From Bacteroidales bacterium (lineage in GTDB: Bacteria > Bacteroidota > Bacteroidia > Bacteroidales > UBA4417): a DNA stretch of 64,000 nt. Both the position numbers and the translations under genes were made by a program. Below are positions 25,893 through 35,433 of this stretch, piece by piece. The notes beneath the pieces are model-generated. The model saw only the letters and a list, made by a program, of their open reading frames with translations, did not search any database and was not told the origin of the DNA. Location: the NCBI GenBank assembly GCA_016707785.1, contig JADJGZ010000056.1, positions 18,620-82,619 of the forward strand, read 5' to 3'. Position 1 is the first letter of the stretch; each line of letters starts with the position of its first letter.

Positions 25893-27392
25893 CTAATTAT
25901 ACAACTCTTTATGACATTCGGAACAGAATGCGGTTTTCCATTTACCCCTGATCTCTGTAGGATGCACAAACTCGAGCGAGGTATTGATGGAACTTGCAGT
26001 TATATTTCCAGTAGGCCCCTGGGCAATAATTGTATGACAAAGATCACAATTCCTTGAAATCGTTTCCCCTTTAGCTGTTTTATGCCTGTCGGAATGGCAC
26101 CGGAAGCAACCATCTGATTCAAGATGCCCGATGTGATTGAGATACTTGTTTGAATTAGCCTTCATATGAGGAAAAGCATTCAGCTGATACTGTCCCTGCA
26201 TAGCTACGATAGCCTGACGGATACGTTTTTCATCCTTTGAAAGCACTTCAGGATGTTCATCCTTATAGAAATTCAGCACCGTTTCGTTTATGGTCATCAG
26301 GGCGGTATCCTTATTTTCATACTCCAATTTTAAGGCTTCCATAGCCGCCATTTTAATAAAATATATGTCCTTTGGAATCAATCCGGAAATAAGGGCATTG
26401 TCGATATAGTCCGGAGCTGATTTATAAAGATGCGATGGGCGATTATGACAATCCATACAATCCATTGACCGGGTTTCAAGTGTATCCAGTGCTTTTTTAT
26501 CCAAAGGGTTTTCTTCATCCATGAAAACCTTTACTTCCCCGGTTTTCAGATTCGTCAGCTTCACCCATGGAATACTTTCCCTGTCCCGGGTATTGGATAC
26601 ATATTCAATCTTGAAATCCTTATTAATATGCCAGTGAATCCCTTCCGAAAGACCCATCGGGCTGTATTCCGGTCCTATTTTCATAAGCAGGGAAACATTC
26701 CATTCAGTATTTGTGTCATCTGCAATATAGGATCGTTGACTCCTGAGTTTCCTTGAATAGAATTTTTCAGGCCAGTGGCAACGTTCGCAGGTTTCCCTGG
26801 CAGGACGAAGACTATGAAGCGGCGTTTCTATGGGAGTTGGATATTTCTTGAACAACACAGAGTACACCTGGTATAAACCCGAAAGTTTTGATTTTACATA
26901 CCAATCTGCTCCTTCTCCCACGTGGCATTCAACACAGGTTACCCGGGCATGGGCGGAATGCTGATAAGTGACAAACTCAGGCTCCATCACCTGGTGACAT
27001 AACTTTCCACAAAACTCAACAGATTCAGAATATTGATAAGCCCTGTAACTCCCCATGGCAGAAACGACCAGGAACAACATGGTGATAAGGCTGATCTTAA
27101 TAATTGTTCCACGCTGTTTTCTTTGGTTTAGATCAATGACTGGCCAGGCTGAATCTGTGACTTCACCCCTTTTCTTTTTCCTGACACGAATAAGTATCCC
27201 AATTGGAATCATTAACAATCCGATAACAAGAAATACCGGCAGGATGATATAGATATACAATCCCAGGTATGCATTACTTTGAGCTGTAAATAATGAGAAC
27301 AGGAAAAGTACCAGGATAAGTATAAGGCTGTTGGCAACCAGCACAAAGCCGGTCAAGCTGATCCAATTGTAAAAAGAACGCTGTGTTTTCAT
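25893..27392 (-). CDS. Seven-haem NapC/NirT-like cytochrome c
   Basis: A 499-residue membrane-anchored multihaem cytochrome. Three hydrophobic segments (about 10-36, 44-70, 98-115) precede a periplasmic haem domain. Haem-binding motifs: CGKLCH at C128 (a CX3CH variant), then CVECH (153), CERCH (202), CMDCH (312), CFRCH (429), CDLCH (449) and CSECH (490). The region VMEPEF after the first site resembles the quinol-oxidising NapC/NrfH core. It probably passes electrons from the quinone pool to a periplasmic acceptor. No partner reductase is in the window. A -7 element lies about 60 bp upstream. Confidence 0.88.
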   Translation of the reverse strand: MKTQRSFYNWISLTGFVLVANSLILILVLFLFSLFTAQSNAYLGLYIYIILPVFLVIGLLMIPIGILIRVRKKKRGEVTDSAWPVIDLNQRKQRGTIIKISLITMLFLVVSAMGSYRAYQYSESVEFCGKLCHQVMEPEFVTYQHSAHARVTCVECHVGEGADWYVKSKLSGLYQVYSVLFKKYPTPIETPLHSLRPARETCERCHWPEKFYSRKLRSQRSYIADDTNTEWNVSLLMKIGPEYSPMGLSEGIHWHINKDFKIEYVSNTRDRESIPWVKLTNLKTGEVKVFMDEENPLDKKALDTLETRSMDCMDCHNRPSHLYKSAPDYIDNALISGLIPKDIYFIKMAAMEALKLEYENKDTALMTINETVLNFYKDEHPEVLSKDEKRIRQAIVAMQGQYQLNAFPHMKANSNKYLNHIGHLESDGCFRCHSDRHKTAKGETISRNCDLCHTIIAQGPTGNITASSINTSLEFVHPTEIRGKWKTAFCSECHKELYN

Positions 27393-27450
27393 AAAGCAAA
27401 GAGGTTGAGTGAATGCTAAAGAAACTACATATCGATATATATATGTATTT

Positions 27451-27458
27451 CAAATATA
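27451..27458 (-). promoter_or_regulatory. -7 element for the multihaem cytochrome
   Basis: The minus strand reads TATATTTG, an exact match, 59 bp upstream of the ATG at 27392. Confidence 0.45.
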
Positions 27459-27594
27459 CGATACAATATATAGCAATCCCATGCCAGCGCCAATTATTGT
27501 TTAGTCTAAATAAGAACAGTGGAGGTGCATTCATCAATTTTGTACCTTTATTCCAATCTTGCCGGCCCTCCTATCTATTCTAAATAGATGAATA

Positions 27595-29031
27595 ATGAAA
27601 CTATCTTTAATGATCGTTCTATTCTTAAACAGCTTATTCCAGCTATCAGCTCAATCATGGGATATTAAGCCTGCTTTTGAAAATAAAATGAGGCATGTTT
27701 CATTAGGGCAAAATCTACTTAAGCATAATTTTCAACAATTTGCCAATCAATCTCTTAATTCAGTATGGGAATGGGATACACTCACTCTTTTCAAAGCCGG
27801 AATCCCTTTCCAACGTTCAGTCCAAACTTTTAATGATCAATTCCAGTTAACACAGAAGGTGTTTGAAGAACGTATAAATCAATCCTGGAATCCTTTCGGC
27901 AGGTTACAATTCGGGTATGACTCTGAAGGCCGGTTAATTACAAAAACAGAACAATCCTATTCTTATCCTGATTGGTCTAATACCAGCCGCACCAATTATG
28001 TTTTTAATATTTCCGGAGATGTTGAATTAGTACAAACTGACCATTGGGAATCGGGTCAATGGATCCCCTATAGCAGAAATAGCAGGGAGTATAGCCCGTC
28101 GGGAATGGAGGTTACCATCATTAATGCATATTGGGACGGGACAGAATGGGATCCAACCTTGAAAACACTACTATTATTGAATATTGCCGGGAATGACTCA
28201 CTTATTACCATTACGGAGTGGAATGGAACCGTATGGCAGAATTATTTTCGTTTCTCACATTTTTATGACAGCCTGGGCTTAAGGGTTCTGTCAATGGATG
28301 AAATTGCTGAAAATGGAACCTGGATGTATGATTCCAGAGACCTTTATACCTATGATTCAGCTGGGCAACTGGTCAATCAGATTTATGAAAACTGGGCAGA
28401 GAATGAATGGACCCCGGAAGAAATGCGCTCTTATGAATATGATGACAGGGGGAAGCAGTATTCGACTACACTCTTTTCAAGAATCAACAATAATTGGATT
28501 CCTACGGATCGGTCGTTGATGTTTTATGATCATGAAAGTCGTCTTTATAGTCACCAGTATGAACATTGGACGGATGGTACCTGGGTTCCCTGGCAGAAGG
28601 GAAATTACACTTTTGATGCCTATGGGAATTCAGTTTCAGGGGACAGCTGGATTTGGGAGCAGGGTGCCTGGGTTAACGCAGCGGGCTTACTGCTGATGTC
28701 CTATAACTATTCATCATCCATCCTTTACCTGGATAATCTTGATCATTATGAGGCCAGTTATGTTAGCAATACTGAAAATATTGATGTAACTGCACTTGAT
28801 AATGAAATTCTGGTTTACCCTAATCCTACTGAAAATATCCTGTGTATCAATCAGATAAATGCCTTTCATGTAACTGTTTTGATATCGGATCAAATGGGGC
28901 GGCTTATTACTAAAACCTCGATGGATAAGTGGCCAGGATGTATTAATGTGTCGATGCTTAAACCTGGTGTTTATCTTTTACAAATTAATACTTCAACCTT
29001 GGTATCATCCTATAAATTCATTAAAAAATAG
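27595..29031 (+). CDS. Secreted W/Y-repeat protein with T9SS sorting domain
   Basis: A 478-residue exported protein. A signal peptide (about 1-19, ending QLSAQ) is followed by about eight 40-45 residue repeats of the form W-x-(P)-x(4-8)-Y-x-(Y/F)-D-x-x-G-x-x, for example FGYDSEGRLITK, YTYDSAGQLVNQ, YEYDDRGKQYS, alternating with ENWAENEW- and EHWTDGTW-like segments. They recall the YD/RHS type of beta-hairpin. The C-terminus (YPNPTENI ... GVYLLQIN ... SSYKFIKK) is a type IX secretion sorting domain. Function unknown; probably a surface or adhesive protein. A strong hairpin follows the stop. Confidence 0.82.
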   Translation: MKLSLMIVLFLNSLFQLSAQSWDIKPAFENKMRHVSLGQNLLKHNFQQFANQSLNSVWEWDTLTLFKAGIPFQRSVQTFNDQFQLTQKVFEERINQSWNPFGRLQFGYDSEGRLITKTEQSYSYPDWSNTSRTNYVFNISGDVELVQTDHWESGQWIPYSRNSREYSPSGMEVTIINAYWDGTEWDPTLKTLLLLNIAGNDSLITITEWNGTVWQNYFRFSHFYDSLGLRVLSMDEIAENGTWMYDSRDLYTYDSAGQLVNQIYENWAENEWTPEEMRSYEYDDRGKQYSTTLFSRINNNWIPTDRSLMFYDHESRLYSHQYEHWTDGTWVPWQKGNYTFDAYGNSVSGDSWIWEQGAWVNAAGLLLMSYNYSSSILYLDNLDHYEASYVSNTENIDVTALDNEILVYPNPTENILCINQINAFHVTVLISDQMGRLITKTSMDKWPGCINVSMLKPGVYLLQINTSTLVSSYKFIKK

Positions 29032-29044
29032 CGCTTGTAATTAA

Positions 29045-29078
29045 AACGAGGTTGTCCCAAAGAAGGGACAACCTCGTT
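29045..29078. terminator. Bidirectional intrinsic terminator
   Basis: Perfect 14 bp arms (AACGAGGTTGTCCC / GGGACAACCTCGTT) with loop AAAGAA, between convergent genes ending at 29031 and 29140. On the minus strand the stem is followed by TTTTAATT, so it fits the DUF4397 gene slightly better; it can serve both. Confidence 0.8.
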
Positions 29079-29139
29079 ATTCAATATTTCATCACTATAA
29101 AACATTGATTATGTTCATTCAAAAAAGCAAAGTACCGAA

Positions 29140-32100
29140 TTAATTGATCATTACTTTATTGATGTACTGCTGATTTCCGCTAAAAGTCTTTACGAGGTAC
29201 AGGCCAGAAGGTAATTCAGAAACATTGAGTTTAGCCTGCTGAACACCATTGGAAACTGCAAGGCTACCGCTTCTTAATTGCTTTCCATCCATTGAATACA
29301 ATCCATAAATGGCTGAAGAACTGCCTGATTCAGTTGCTATCTCAATGGTAAGGATATCTGAAACCGGATTTGGGAAGGTCCTGATTGTAGCTGTGTTGGG
29401 TGACCGTTCATCCAGGTTGGTGGTGTTTTGAAGTGCTATGAACTCACCTCCAGAAGGCAATACAGCAAAGAGCCCAAACTCAGGTCCATTATTATTTGTG
29501 GTAGGGCTTAAAAATCCTGAGGCCACCACAGCCAGTGCCTGTCCTTGTAAGCCAAGTGCTTCTAGAGGAGCATTAAAGGTTGCTACTGTAACAGTTCCTG
29601 TTTCATCACGAACTTCCAGTTGATAGTTAGCAGTTGGAAGTTCCAAATAACCTGCAAATTGTCCATAGCTCAGGTTGTCAACAATAGTCCCGGCACCTGC
29701 AGCAACTTCAACTACATCCACTGTTGGAGCATCTGTAGCACCATGGAAAACAAGTACATCGGTATTGGATGCTGATGTGGCTGATTCACGGCCCATGTCA
29801 TACACATACAGGTCGAATGGTGTGGCAGGGTTATATCCGGAAGGAGCCACTATACCATTGGCAACAAGTATGTATTTATTTCCTGATGCCAGGTTGTATG
29901 TAAACCTAGCCAACGCATTTGAAGTATCTGCTGAATTAGCTGGTTGTATAACTACATCGAAGTCAACTCCTGCAGGAGCATTGATGAACGGAGAAGCTGT
30001 GCGGAAGGAAAAATTATCAATCAGCATTTGGTCGTTCAGCCAAACATCAACGGTAGCCGCTGCAGCATCAGCTGAGTTATGAAGAACCTGCAGACGCGCG
30101 GGGGCTGGTGTTGCAGGAAGTTCAATCAAAGCGCCACCCCAGGGTACTGCAACAAAAAGTCCAAATGGAGCACCATTATTATTCATGGAAGGATCCAGAA
30201 ATCCTGAAGCCACAATAGCCATTGCCTGTCCCTGTAAACCAAGTGAAGAAAGAGGAGCCTGGTAGGAAGCCACGGTAACAGTTCCGGTTTCATCCCTTAC
30301 TTCAAGTACAAAATTATTGGTTGGAAGTTCAAGATAACCGGCAAAAGTACCATAAGCAAGGTTATCGACAATCGTACCTGCCCCTAAACCGGTTTCAACA
30401 ACATCAACAACAGGAGCATCGGTGGAACCATGGAATACGAGCACATCAGAATTCAGCTGATTGCTTGCAAATTCGCGTCCCATATCATAAACATACAAGT
30501 TAAATGGAGTTGCAGGGTTATATCCGGTAGGTACAACAATTCCGTTAGCAACAAGAATGTATTTACTCCCACCTGTAAGGTTATAGGTAAAACGTGCCAG
30601 GGCATTGGTAGTATCAGTAGAGGTTGATGGTTGAATCACCACATCAAAGCTGACCCCTGCAGGAGCATCAATAAAAGGAGAAGCTGTCCTGAAAGCAAAA
30701 TCATCCAGCAACAGGGTGTTGTTTAACCAAACATCCACTTCAGCAGCTGCAGCATCGGCCGAGTTATGGATTACCTGTAAACGAGCTGTGGAGATGGTTT
30801 CGGACGGCAAAGCAACAAGGTTTCCACCTGAAGGTAATGCGACATATAAACCGAATGCCGGACCATTATTGTTATTGGAGGGGTTCAGAAATCCTGAAGC
30901 TAAAACTACTGCAGCGGCTCCATTCAGACCCAGGGTTGAAAGTGGGGCTGCAAACTGAGCAACCGTGTTAGTACCTGTTTGATCACGAACCTGAAGGCTG
31001 TAGTCGAGGGTTGCCAGTTCAAGGTATCCGGCGAAGTTAGAGTAGGAAAGGTTATTAATAATTGTACCGGCTCCAACACCTACTTCAACAACATCAACAA
31101 TGGATGCATCAGTTGAACCATGGAAGACAAGCAAATCAGTATTTGTAGCTGTTGTGGCTGTTTCCCTTCCCATTGCATAAACAAAAATATTGAAAGGAGG
31201 AGCTGGCATATAACCTGAAGGCACTACGATGCCATTTGCAACGAGGACATAGGTTTCACCATCTGACAGGTTATATGTAAACCTGGCTAGTGCATTTGTT
31301 GTATCTGTTGAGTTTGAAGGCTGAATAACTACATCAAAAGCAACTTCAGCAGGTGCATCAATAAATGAAGATGCTGTGCGGAATGCGAAATTATCAATCA
31401 AAAGTTGATTGTTCAGCCAAACATCTACCGTTGCAGCAGCAGCATCAGCTGAATTATGGATTACCTGGATACGGGCACTTGGTGTATGAACAGGAAGTTC
31501 AACGAGTGCACCCCCTGCAGGCAGAGCAACATAAAGTCCGAAAGCAGCACCATTATTATTCACTGAAGGATCCAGAAATCCGGAAGCTATCACAGCCATT
31601 GATTGTCCATTAAGTCCTAATGTTTCAAGCGGAGCTTGATAGTAGGCTACATTAACAGTACCTGTTGCATCTTTTATAGTAAGAATGTAGTCGTCGGTTG
31701 GAAGTTCAAGATATCCGGTAAAACTGCCATATGCCAGGTTGTCGACAATAGTTCCGGCTCCGACACCAGTTTCAACAACATCAACAATTGGAGCATCCGT
31801 CGATCCATGGAAAACCAGCACATCTGAATTAGATGGATGTGATGCAAACTCACGTCCCATGTTATAAACATAAATATTGAAAGGAGTAGCAGGATTATAC
31901 CCTGTTGGAACAACAATACCATTGGCAACGAGAATATACTTGCTTCCTCCTGTAAGGTTATAAGTGAAGCGAGCCAAAGCATTTGAAGTATCAGTTGAAT
32001 TTGAAGGCTGAATTACCACATCGAAATTAATTCCGGCAGGGGCATCAATAAAAGGGGAAGCCGTACGGAAAGCAAAGTTATCAAGCAGTAGTGTATTATT

Positions 32101-32928
32101 TAACCATACGTCCACCACTGAAGCAGCAGCATCGGCCGAATTATGGATCACCTGTACACGTGCAGTAGAAATAGGTACTGACGGCAATGCCACAAGGTTA
32201 CCACCGGATGCTAATGCAACGTATAAACCAAAGGCCGGACCATTGTTATTAACAGAGGGGTTTAAAAAGCCGGAAGCAACCACCACAGCAGAAGAACCAT
32301 TGAGTCCAAGTGTTGACAGAGGAGCTGAGTATTGTGCCACAGTGGTTGTTCCGGTTTGATCACGTACCTGGAGACTGTAATTTGCAGTAGGAAGTTCCAG
32401 ATACCCTGCAAAAGTTCCATAATTGAGGTCATTAATAATTGATCCTGCACCAACGCCAACCTCCACTACATCTACAACAGGGGCATCAGTTGAGCCATGG
32501 AATACCAATAAATCGGTATTTGAAGGGCTGCTGGCTGTCTCGCGACCCATGGGATATACATAGATGTTAAAAGGAGTTGCAGGATTATATCCGGTTGGAA
32601 TTACAATACCGTTGGCAACCAGCACATAAGTTTCCCCATCAATAAGATTGTAGGTAAAGCGTGCAAGTGCGTTCGCAGTATCTGTTGAGTTGGAAGGTTG
32701 AATCACCACGTCAAAGTCAACTCCAGCCGGAGCATCAATGAACGGAGAAGCAGTGCGGAAGGCAAAATTGTTAAGTAAAAGTGTGTTATTCAACCATACG
32801 TCCACCACTGAAGCAGCAGCGTCGGCCGAATTATGGATCACCTGTACACGTGCCTGCCCAAATAGCAAGGCCGGTACTAATAACAGTCCAAAAAGAACTG
32901 AACGAAGTGTAACTTGTAAGGTTTTCAT
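29140..32928 (-). CDS. Five-repeat DUF4397 surface protein with T9SS sorting domain
   Basis: A secreted protein of about 1,262 residues. The start at 32928 is chosen because it opens a clean signal peptide (MKTLQVTLRSVLFGL ... LLFGQA); the frame remains open a further 19 codons upstream. Five repeats of about 230 residues begin (A)R(V/I/L)QV(I/L)HNSADAAA and contain VFH(G/A)(S/T)TDA and SGFL(N/D/S)P, the pattern of tandem DUF4397 domains. Repeats 1 and 3 resemble each other, as do 2 and 4. The last 90 residues (TFPNPVSDIL ... GLYLVKTF ... INKVMIN) form a type IX secretion sorting domain. Function unknown; an extracellular beta-sandwich adhesin or matrix protein is likely. No exact -7 element was found upstream. 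Confidence 0.88.
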   Translation of the reverse strand: MKTLQVTLRSVLFGLLLVPALLFGQARVQVIHNSADAAASVVDVWLNNTLLLNNFAFRTASPFIDAPAGVDFDVVIQPSNSTDTANALARFTYNLIDGETYVLVANGIVIPTGYNPATPFNIYVYPMGRETASSPSNTDLLVFHGSTDAPVVDVVEVGVGAGSIINDLNYGTFAGYLELPTANYSLQVRDQTGTTTVAQYSAPLSTLGLNGSSAVVVASGFLNPSVNNNGPAFGLYVALASGGNLVALPSVPISTARVQVIHNSADAAASVVDVWLNNTLLLDNFAFRTASPFIDAPAGINFDVVIQPSNSTDTSNALARFTYNLTGGSKYILVANGIVVPTGYNPATPFNIYVYNMGREFASHPSNSDVLVFHGSTDAPIVDVVETGVGAGTIVDNLAYGSFTGYLELPTDDYILTIKDATGTVNVAYYQAPLETLGLNGQSMAVIASGFLDPSVNNNGAAFGLYVALPAGGALVELPVHTPSARIQVIHNSADAAAATVDVWLNNQLLIDNFAFRTASSFIDAPAEVAFDVVIQPSNSTDTTNALARFTYNLSDGETYVLVANGIVVPSGYMPAPPFNIFVYAMGRETATTATNTDLLVFHGSTDASIVDVVEVGVGAGTIINNLSYSNFAGYLELATLDYSLQVRDQTGTNTVAQFAAPLSTLGLNGAAAVVLASGFLNPSNNNNGPAFGLYVALPSGGNLVALPSETISTARLQVIHNSADAAAAEVDVWLNNTLLLDDFAFRTASPFIDAPAGVSFDVVIQPSTSTDTTNALARFTYNLTGGSKYILVANGIVVPTGYNPATPFNLYVYDMGREFASNQLNSDVLVFHGSTDAPVVDVVETGLGAGTIVDNLAYGTFAGYLELPTNNFVLEVRDETGTVTVASYQAPLSSLGLQGQAMAIVASGFLDPSMNNNGAPFGLFVAVPWGGALIELPATPAPARLQVLHNSADAAAATVDVWLNDQMLIDNFSFRTASPFINAPAGVDFDVVIQPANSADTSNALARFTYNLASGNKYILVANGIVAPSGYNPATPFDLYVYDMGRESATSASNTDVLVFHGATDAPTVDVVEVAAGAGTIVDNLSYGQFAGYLELPTANYQLEVRDETGTVTVATFNAPLEALGLQGQALAVVASGFLSPTTNNNGPEFGLFAVLPSGGEFIALQNTTNLDERSPNTATIRTFPNPVSDILTIEIATESGSSSAIYGLYSMDGKQLRSGSLAVSNGVQQAKLNVSELPSGLYLVKTFSGNQQYINKVMIN
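29430..32853 (-). repeat. Five tandem coding repeats of about 690 bp
   Basis: Repeat boundaries judged from the HNSADAAA motif fall near 32853, 32161, 31469, 30786 and 30096, a period of about 683-692 bp. The units alternate in sequence type (A-B-A-B-mixed), implying amplification of a two-repeat block. Such an array is open to recombination and to assembly collapse. Confidence 0.75.
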
Positions 32929-33177
32929 GGTATAAGGGTTTAAATTAATCATTTTGTTTAACCTTATAAACCATTTATTAAACAAGAATGTTTAATGTTT
33001 ATCATATTTTATTAAACAATAATTGTAAAATTTTATTGCCGATATATCCATATTGCTTACTTTCAATCGTTTAGCAAATTGTTAACAAATGTTAATTCAT
33101 TTTAAAAATAAAAAGCAACTTCTGTTTCCGATTACCTTAAAAGAAGGTTGTATAAGAAACATTTGAAATAAAACAGA

Positions 33178-33208
33178 AAAGGCCTCCGTCGTGAGACAGG
33201 AGGCCTTT
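33178..33208 (-). terminator. Intrinsic terminator for the S9 peptidase gene
   Basis: AAAGGCCTCC and GGAGGCCTTT form a 10 bp stem around GTCGTGAGACA, 30 bp beyond the peptidase stop. On the minus strand the stem runs into TTTTCTGTTTT. The rest of the 32929-33237 gap is AT-rich upstream sequence of the DUF4397 gene with nothing else recognised. Confidence 0.75.
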
Positions 33209-33237
33209 CTTATTTGAGGTTGAACAGGAGATTGCCT

Positions 33238-35172
33238 TTATTTCTTGGCAGCTTCCGCTGGTTTTTTCAGATGTTCAGAAAGGAATTTTTCCATGGCATT
33301 ATAGAAATCATAACGGTTTTCTTCGTTACCAAATCCATGGCCTTCGTTATCTTTTACCATATATTGTACTTCTATGCCTCTTTTCTTGAGGGCTTCCACC
33401 ATTTGATCAGACTCAGCCTTATTTACGCGTGGGTCATTGGCTCCCTGGGCAACAAATAAAGGAGTTTTGATTTTATCTACATGAAAAACCGGTGAGGCTT
33501 CTTTCATCAATACGCTGTCTTTTACAGGATCGCCAACCATTTCATACATCATATCAAGCATAGGCTTCCAGTAAGGAGGAATGGTGTTCATGAAGGTAAA
33601 CAAGTTCGAAACTCCTACATAATCAACAGCTGCAGCGTAGAGGTCCGGTGTAAAGGTTACTCCTGCAAGGGTGGCATATCCACCATAGCTACCACCATAG
33701 ATAGCAACTTTTGATTTATCGGCAATGCCTTTTTCAACGAGCCAGTTTACACCATCGGTGATATCATCCTGCATTTTCTTGCCCCATTCCTTGAACGAAG
33801 CTTCCCAGAATTTACGGCCATAACCGGTTGATCCGCGGTAGTTCATCTGGAACACAGCATACCCACGATTGGCAAGGAACTGAACTTCGGGATTGAAACC
33901 CCATCCGTCCCTGACCCATGGTCCACCATGAGGATTTACCACTACAGGAAGGTCCTTTGCGTTATCCATAGTATAGCCTTTGGGTAAAGTTAAATAACCA
34001 TTGATGGTGAGACCATCGCGGCTCTTATATTCAACAGGAACCATACTGGCCATCTCGTTTTCATCCAACCACGGACCAATATCAGTGATCTTATCAAGTT
34101 TGTTGGCGGTTCTATCATAGATGTAATAGGATCCCATCGATTTATCGCTGAAAGAATAGACGATATATTTATCCTCCGCTTTATTATTGGAAACGAATCC
34201 GAAATCGATATCTCCAAGCTCTTTTTTAAGATCGGATACCATATTTTCGAATTCCTTATCGAAGAAATGACGTTCACGTTTCCATGAAGTATACCTTGCA
34301 GCAGTGAGAACCTTACGTGCTTTTGAATAGAAAAGTCCATCCACATCATAATCCTTATTCTCATACAATACCTTTACTTCCTTGCCGGTACGGGGATCAA
34401 ATTCAACAATCACCTGTTTGTCGCGGCCAAGGTTCGAGGATGCATAAAGATTCTTGTTATCGAATGTAAAGAACATGGGCGAAAGGGATTCCTTGAAACT
34501 GGTGGTAAGGACGGTCTTGAATTCGTCGGCTTCAGTTTCCCTGAATAGTATTGAAGTATTCACTCCATCCACAATGGCAGTAGCCAGTCGAAGTTTACCT
34601 TCATGGTCGGTCATCCAGGACTGAATATTACCCGGGTTTTCGGCAAGTATGGTAAGCTCGCCGGTATTGATGTTAAGACGATAGGGGTCAAAAACCTGGG
34701 GATTTCTTTTATTAAGCCCAACGATAACGAATTCATCAATTTCAGGTAGATCATCAATTACTTCGGTACGTACCTTGTCGAAATCAGTAAGTCCAATGAG
34801 ATTAGTCCCATCAATATTGACACCGAAAAGCTTGAAGTTTTCATCTCCACCGGTATCTTTCAGATAGAGGATACGGGAATTATTCCCCCAGAAGAACCCT
34901 GCAATATCCCTGGCGGTATCGCTGGTCAATCTGGTTGCAGAATCCTTACCGATTTCCTGGACGAAAATGTTCATACGACGCATATATGGAGCCATATAAG
35001 CGTAATATTTACCATCGGGTGATAATTCGAATCCTGATTTTTCAGGATTTTTGAAAAAATCCTCCACTGCATATTGCTTTGCAGGAGTGATTACTTCCTT
35101 ATTCTTACATGCATTCACTGTTATCATGGCAATCAATAACAGCAAAGGAAGCCAAAATGTTGTTCGTTTCAT
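33238..35172 (-). CDS. S9 family (prolyl oligopeptidase-type) lipoprotein peptidase
   Basis: A 644-residue serine peptidase. The signal peptide ends in TVNAC with probable lipid-modified C22, placing it in the periplasm or outer membrane. An N-terminal beta-propeller (about 40-370; SPDGKYYAYM, GFFWGNNSRILYL) gates a C-terminal alpha/beta-hydrolase domain. The catalytic triad is visible: S495 in GGSYGG, D580 in GANDPRV and H612 in EGHGF. It is the acylaminoacyl-/dipeptidyl-peptidase branch that trims short peptides. It is monocistronic, with a -7 element 86 bp upstream and a terminator behind it. Confidence 0.93.
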   Translation of the reverse strand: MKRTTFWLPLLLLIAMITVNACKNKEVITPAKQYAVEDFFKNPEKSGFELSPDGKYYAYMAPYMRRMNIFVQEIGKDSATRLTSDTARDIAGFFWGNNSRILYLKDTGGDENFKLFGVNIDGTNLIGLTDFDKVRTEVIDDLPEIDEFVIVGLNKRNPQVFDPYRLNINTGELTILAENPGNIQSWMTDHEGKLRLATAIVDGVNTSILFRETEADEFKTVLTTSFKESLSPMFFTFDNKNLYASSNLGRDKQVIVEFDPRTGKEVKVLYENKDYDVDGLFYSKARKVLTAARYTSWKRERHFFDKEFENMVSDLKKELGDIDFGFVSNNKAEDKYIVYSFSDKSMGSYYIYDRTANKLDKITDIGPWLDENEMASMVPVEYKSRDGLTINGYLTLPKGYTMDNAKDLPVVVNPHGGPWVRDGWGFNPEVQFLANRGYAVFQMNYRGSTGYGRKFWEASFKEWGKKMQDDITDGVNWLVEKGIADKSKVAIYGGSYGGYATLAGVTFTPDLYAAAVDYVGVSNLFTFMNTIPPYWKPMLDMMYEMVGDPVKDSVLMKEASPVFHVDKIKTPLFVAQGANDPRVNKAESDQMVEALKKRGIEVQYMVKDNEGHGFGNEENRYDFYNAMEKFLSEHLKKPAEAAKK

Positions 35173-35257
35173 GAAGTAAATTTTAAGGGTTAATATAATT
35201 ATGTGATCTTTTTTAATACAACTTTTGATAGCCGGAAGAAACTTCTGTATCCTTAGG

Positions 35258-35265
35258 CAAAAATA
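35258..35265 (-). promoter_or_regulatory. -7 element for the S9 peptidase
   Basis: The minus strand reads TATTTTTG, an exact match, 86 bp upstream of the ATG at 35172. Confidence 0.45.
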
Positions 35266-35410
35266 CTTAAAACGTCCTATTTTTCAACTAGTTAACATTA
35301 CATTTCGACAGGTTTCCCTTAATCATCTGTAAAACTACCCTAGTATTCGGTGAAAATGTTTCTGAGGAAAGGATGTTGATAGTAAATGAGTGTAGAAATA
35401 CCAGTTTGAG

Positions 35411-35418
35411 TACTTTTG
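35411..35418 (+). promoter_or_regulatory. -7 element for the AsmA-like gene
   Basis: TACTTTTG, an exact match. The in-frame TTG at 35416 lies inside it, so the start is ATG 35434. Confidence 0.6.
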
Positions 35419-35433
35419 CGTTATTGCAGCATC

